NCBI RefSeq assembly: GCF_025232395.1
Contig: NZ_CP065938.1
Coordinates: forward strand, 682,001 to 746,000
Direction of reading: 5' to 3'
Length of the DNA stretch: 64,000 nucleotides
Origin: Taurinivorans muris
GTDB taxonomy: Bacteria > Desulfobacterota > Desulfovibrionia > Desulfovibrionales > Desulfovibrionaceae
Part shown: piece by piece, positions 63,190-64,000 of the stretch
How positions within the stretch are numbered: the first letter of the stretch is position 1
Layout: each line of letters opens with the position of its first letter
Made by a program: the position numbers and the translations under genes
The notes under the pieces: model-generated
Seen by the model: the letters and a program-made list of their open reading frames with translations, nothing else
The model's database searches: none
What the model was told of the DNA's origin: nothing

Positions 63190-64000
63190 TCACTGGTAAG
63201 CATAAATCGTTGTTGCGGTTGAAATTTCAAAAACTTCCAAAATCAGCACGTCATTTTTGGGAATAATTGTCACAACGCCGGAACTTTTTACGCCGGTCAG
63301 CTCGTCAACCCCGAGCAAAACCGGCGTGCGCTCTTCCTGCACCGCCCCGTCTTTGGGCATGAAATACGCCCTTGCGTTGATGTTGCTTGGACTGTGCAGA
63401 TAAAGAAAAAGCGGATTATCGGGTGTCACAAGCAAAGTCCAGCCGCCCGCCGTGCTGCGGCTGCCGATGAGCGTCAGCTGAGCGGATAACGCAATATCGG
63501 CTTTCAGTTTTTCAACAATCTCTTCGTGGGCGTTCGGGTCGCTGTCGTGTTCGCCAAGCATGCGCTCCACAAATTCGCGCGTTGCGAGAACTTGGGCGGG
63601 GTCTATAAAAATTTCAATGGTTCCTGCGTCCAAAACACGAATAATCATACGCACCAGCAAATCAGTCGCCGCGCCTGACTGAAGATCGGTTTTTTCGGTC
63701 AGCGGCGTATTGCCGACAGCGAACATGGTTCCGTCTTCAAAAAACAGTCCCACTTCCCGAATAAAAAATCCACCGACGACTTGAGGAATAAGAAGCTCCG
63801 CCGTAAATTCGCCTTCAACGTCTTTATTGATGACAATGTCGTTGATTTGCCCTCTGTACGTTTCATGCACAAGGCTTGTCATGGTTGAATCAGGTTCAAT
63901 GGGCTGCCCGCTGCCGTCACCCACCGCCATATGCGTAAGCTTTATGCTTGTGCCCGTGGCATGCGCCATTGCCACCGCATTCCGCCCGAGATTTGTAGTG
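63190..64000 (-). CDS. Phage tail-collar fibre protein (5' end outside window)
   Basis: The frame is open to the right edge. TNLGRNAVAMAHATGTSIKLTHMAVGDGSGQPIEPDSTMTSLVHETYRGQINDI and VGGFFIREVGLFFEDGTMFAVGNTPLTEK are the N-terminal domain of P2-type tail fibres (DUF3751 / phage tail fibre N), which attaches to the baseplate. The C-terminal half has no repeats. Internal GTG/ATG codons near 63970 are not starts. Its neighbours downstream supply alternative tips. Confidence 0.88.
   Translation of the reverse strand, partial: TTNLGRNAVAMAHATGTSIKLTHMAVGDGSGQPIEPDSTMTSLVHETYRGQINDIVINKDVEGEFTAELLIPQVVGGFFIREVGLFFEDGTMFAVGNTPLTEKTDLQSGAATDLLVRMIIRVLDAGTIEIFIDPAQVLATREFVERMLGEHDSDPNAHEEIVEKLKADIALSAQLTLIGSRSTAGGWTLLVTPDNPLFLYLHSPSNINARAYFMPKDGAVQEERTPVLLGVDELTGVKSSGVVTIIPKNDVLILEVFEISTATTIYAYQ

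Overview
The window looks like chromosome of a gut-type Desulfovibrionaceae bacterium of moderate-to-low GC (a relative of Desulfovibrio, Bilophila, Lawsonia or Taurinivorans). This is inferred from gene content, not from a search. Supporting features are a modular NifU next to NifS, an F-type ATPase cluster that starts with b'-b and lacks the a and c subunits, a HemX-HemA-RicT-MetG run beneath a siroheme synthase, and a Tat-exported DUF362 protein.

Bases 1-38,800 are host core genome. A 5'-truncated Mrp-type Fe-S carrier ATPase is followed by a long run on the minus strand. It holds gmhA with a glycosyltransferase, nifU-nifS, dnaB, a PagL-like lipid A deacylase, an IS200 relic, the ATPase cluster atpF'FHAGDC, the cell-shape genes (bactofilin, rodA, PBP2, mreD, mreC, mreB), metG, ricT, hemA, a CcsA/HemX protein and a siroheme synthase. 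Then come nadK, tyrS, the DUF362 protein, a DUF456-trmJ-glycosyltransferase operon, pdxS-pdxT facing a MocR/PdxR-type regulator, a GNAT enzyme and acs.

Bases 39,300-47,600 are a decayed prophage or phage-derived island. It carries a 1,213-residue polyvalent protein (MuF-C-like domain plus HEFGH zincin motif), two small podovirus-type proteins, C-terminal stumps of a terminase large subunit and of a RecT-like recombinase joined back to back, a RusA resolvase, and an AT-rich gene joining a GHKL ATPase to a PD-(D/E)XK-like nuclease. An intact IS200 copy follows.

A second, apparently intact prophage begins at 48,368. It starts with a 45-bp 3' half of a tRNA-CAU gene (attachment site) whose chromosomal terminator lies just outside, then paired putative integrase arm sites and a tyrosine integrase. 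It continues with an excisionase-like gene, an RdgC-like gene, small early genes, a Cro/CI-type switch, accessory cassettes (zinc-ribbon protein, AT-rich DUF3800 gene, two pairs of tiny membrane proteins, an orphan antitoxin), a holin-amidase-Rz-Rz1 lysis block, and tail-fibre genes running off the right edge. The orientation of the tRNA half places the rest of this prophage to the right of the window.

The most interesting signals are two kinds of (TA)n tract. Three tandem, near-identical tail-fibre-like genes each carry a TA repeat a few codons after the start: (TA)9 keeps one in frame and (TA)8 puts the other two out of frame, a phase-variation layout. Separately, the host PagL-like gene has a TTGACA -35 box followed directly by a TA tract that fills the spacer to the -10, as in known phase-variable promoters. 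Also notable are an IS200 copy whose stop codon replaces the catalytic tyrosine, a PdxR-like regulator whose PLP lysine is glutamate, and a 170-bp run of nested perfect stem-loops between the lysis and tail genes.
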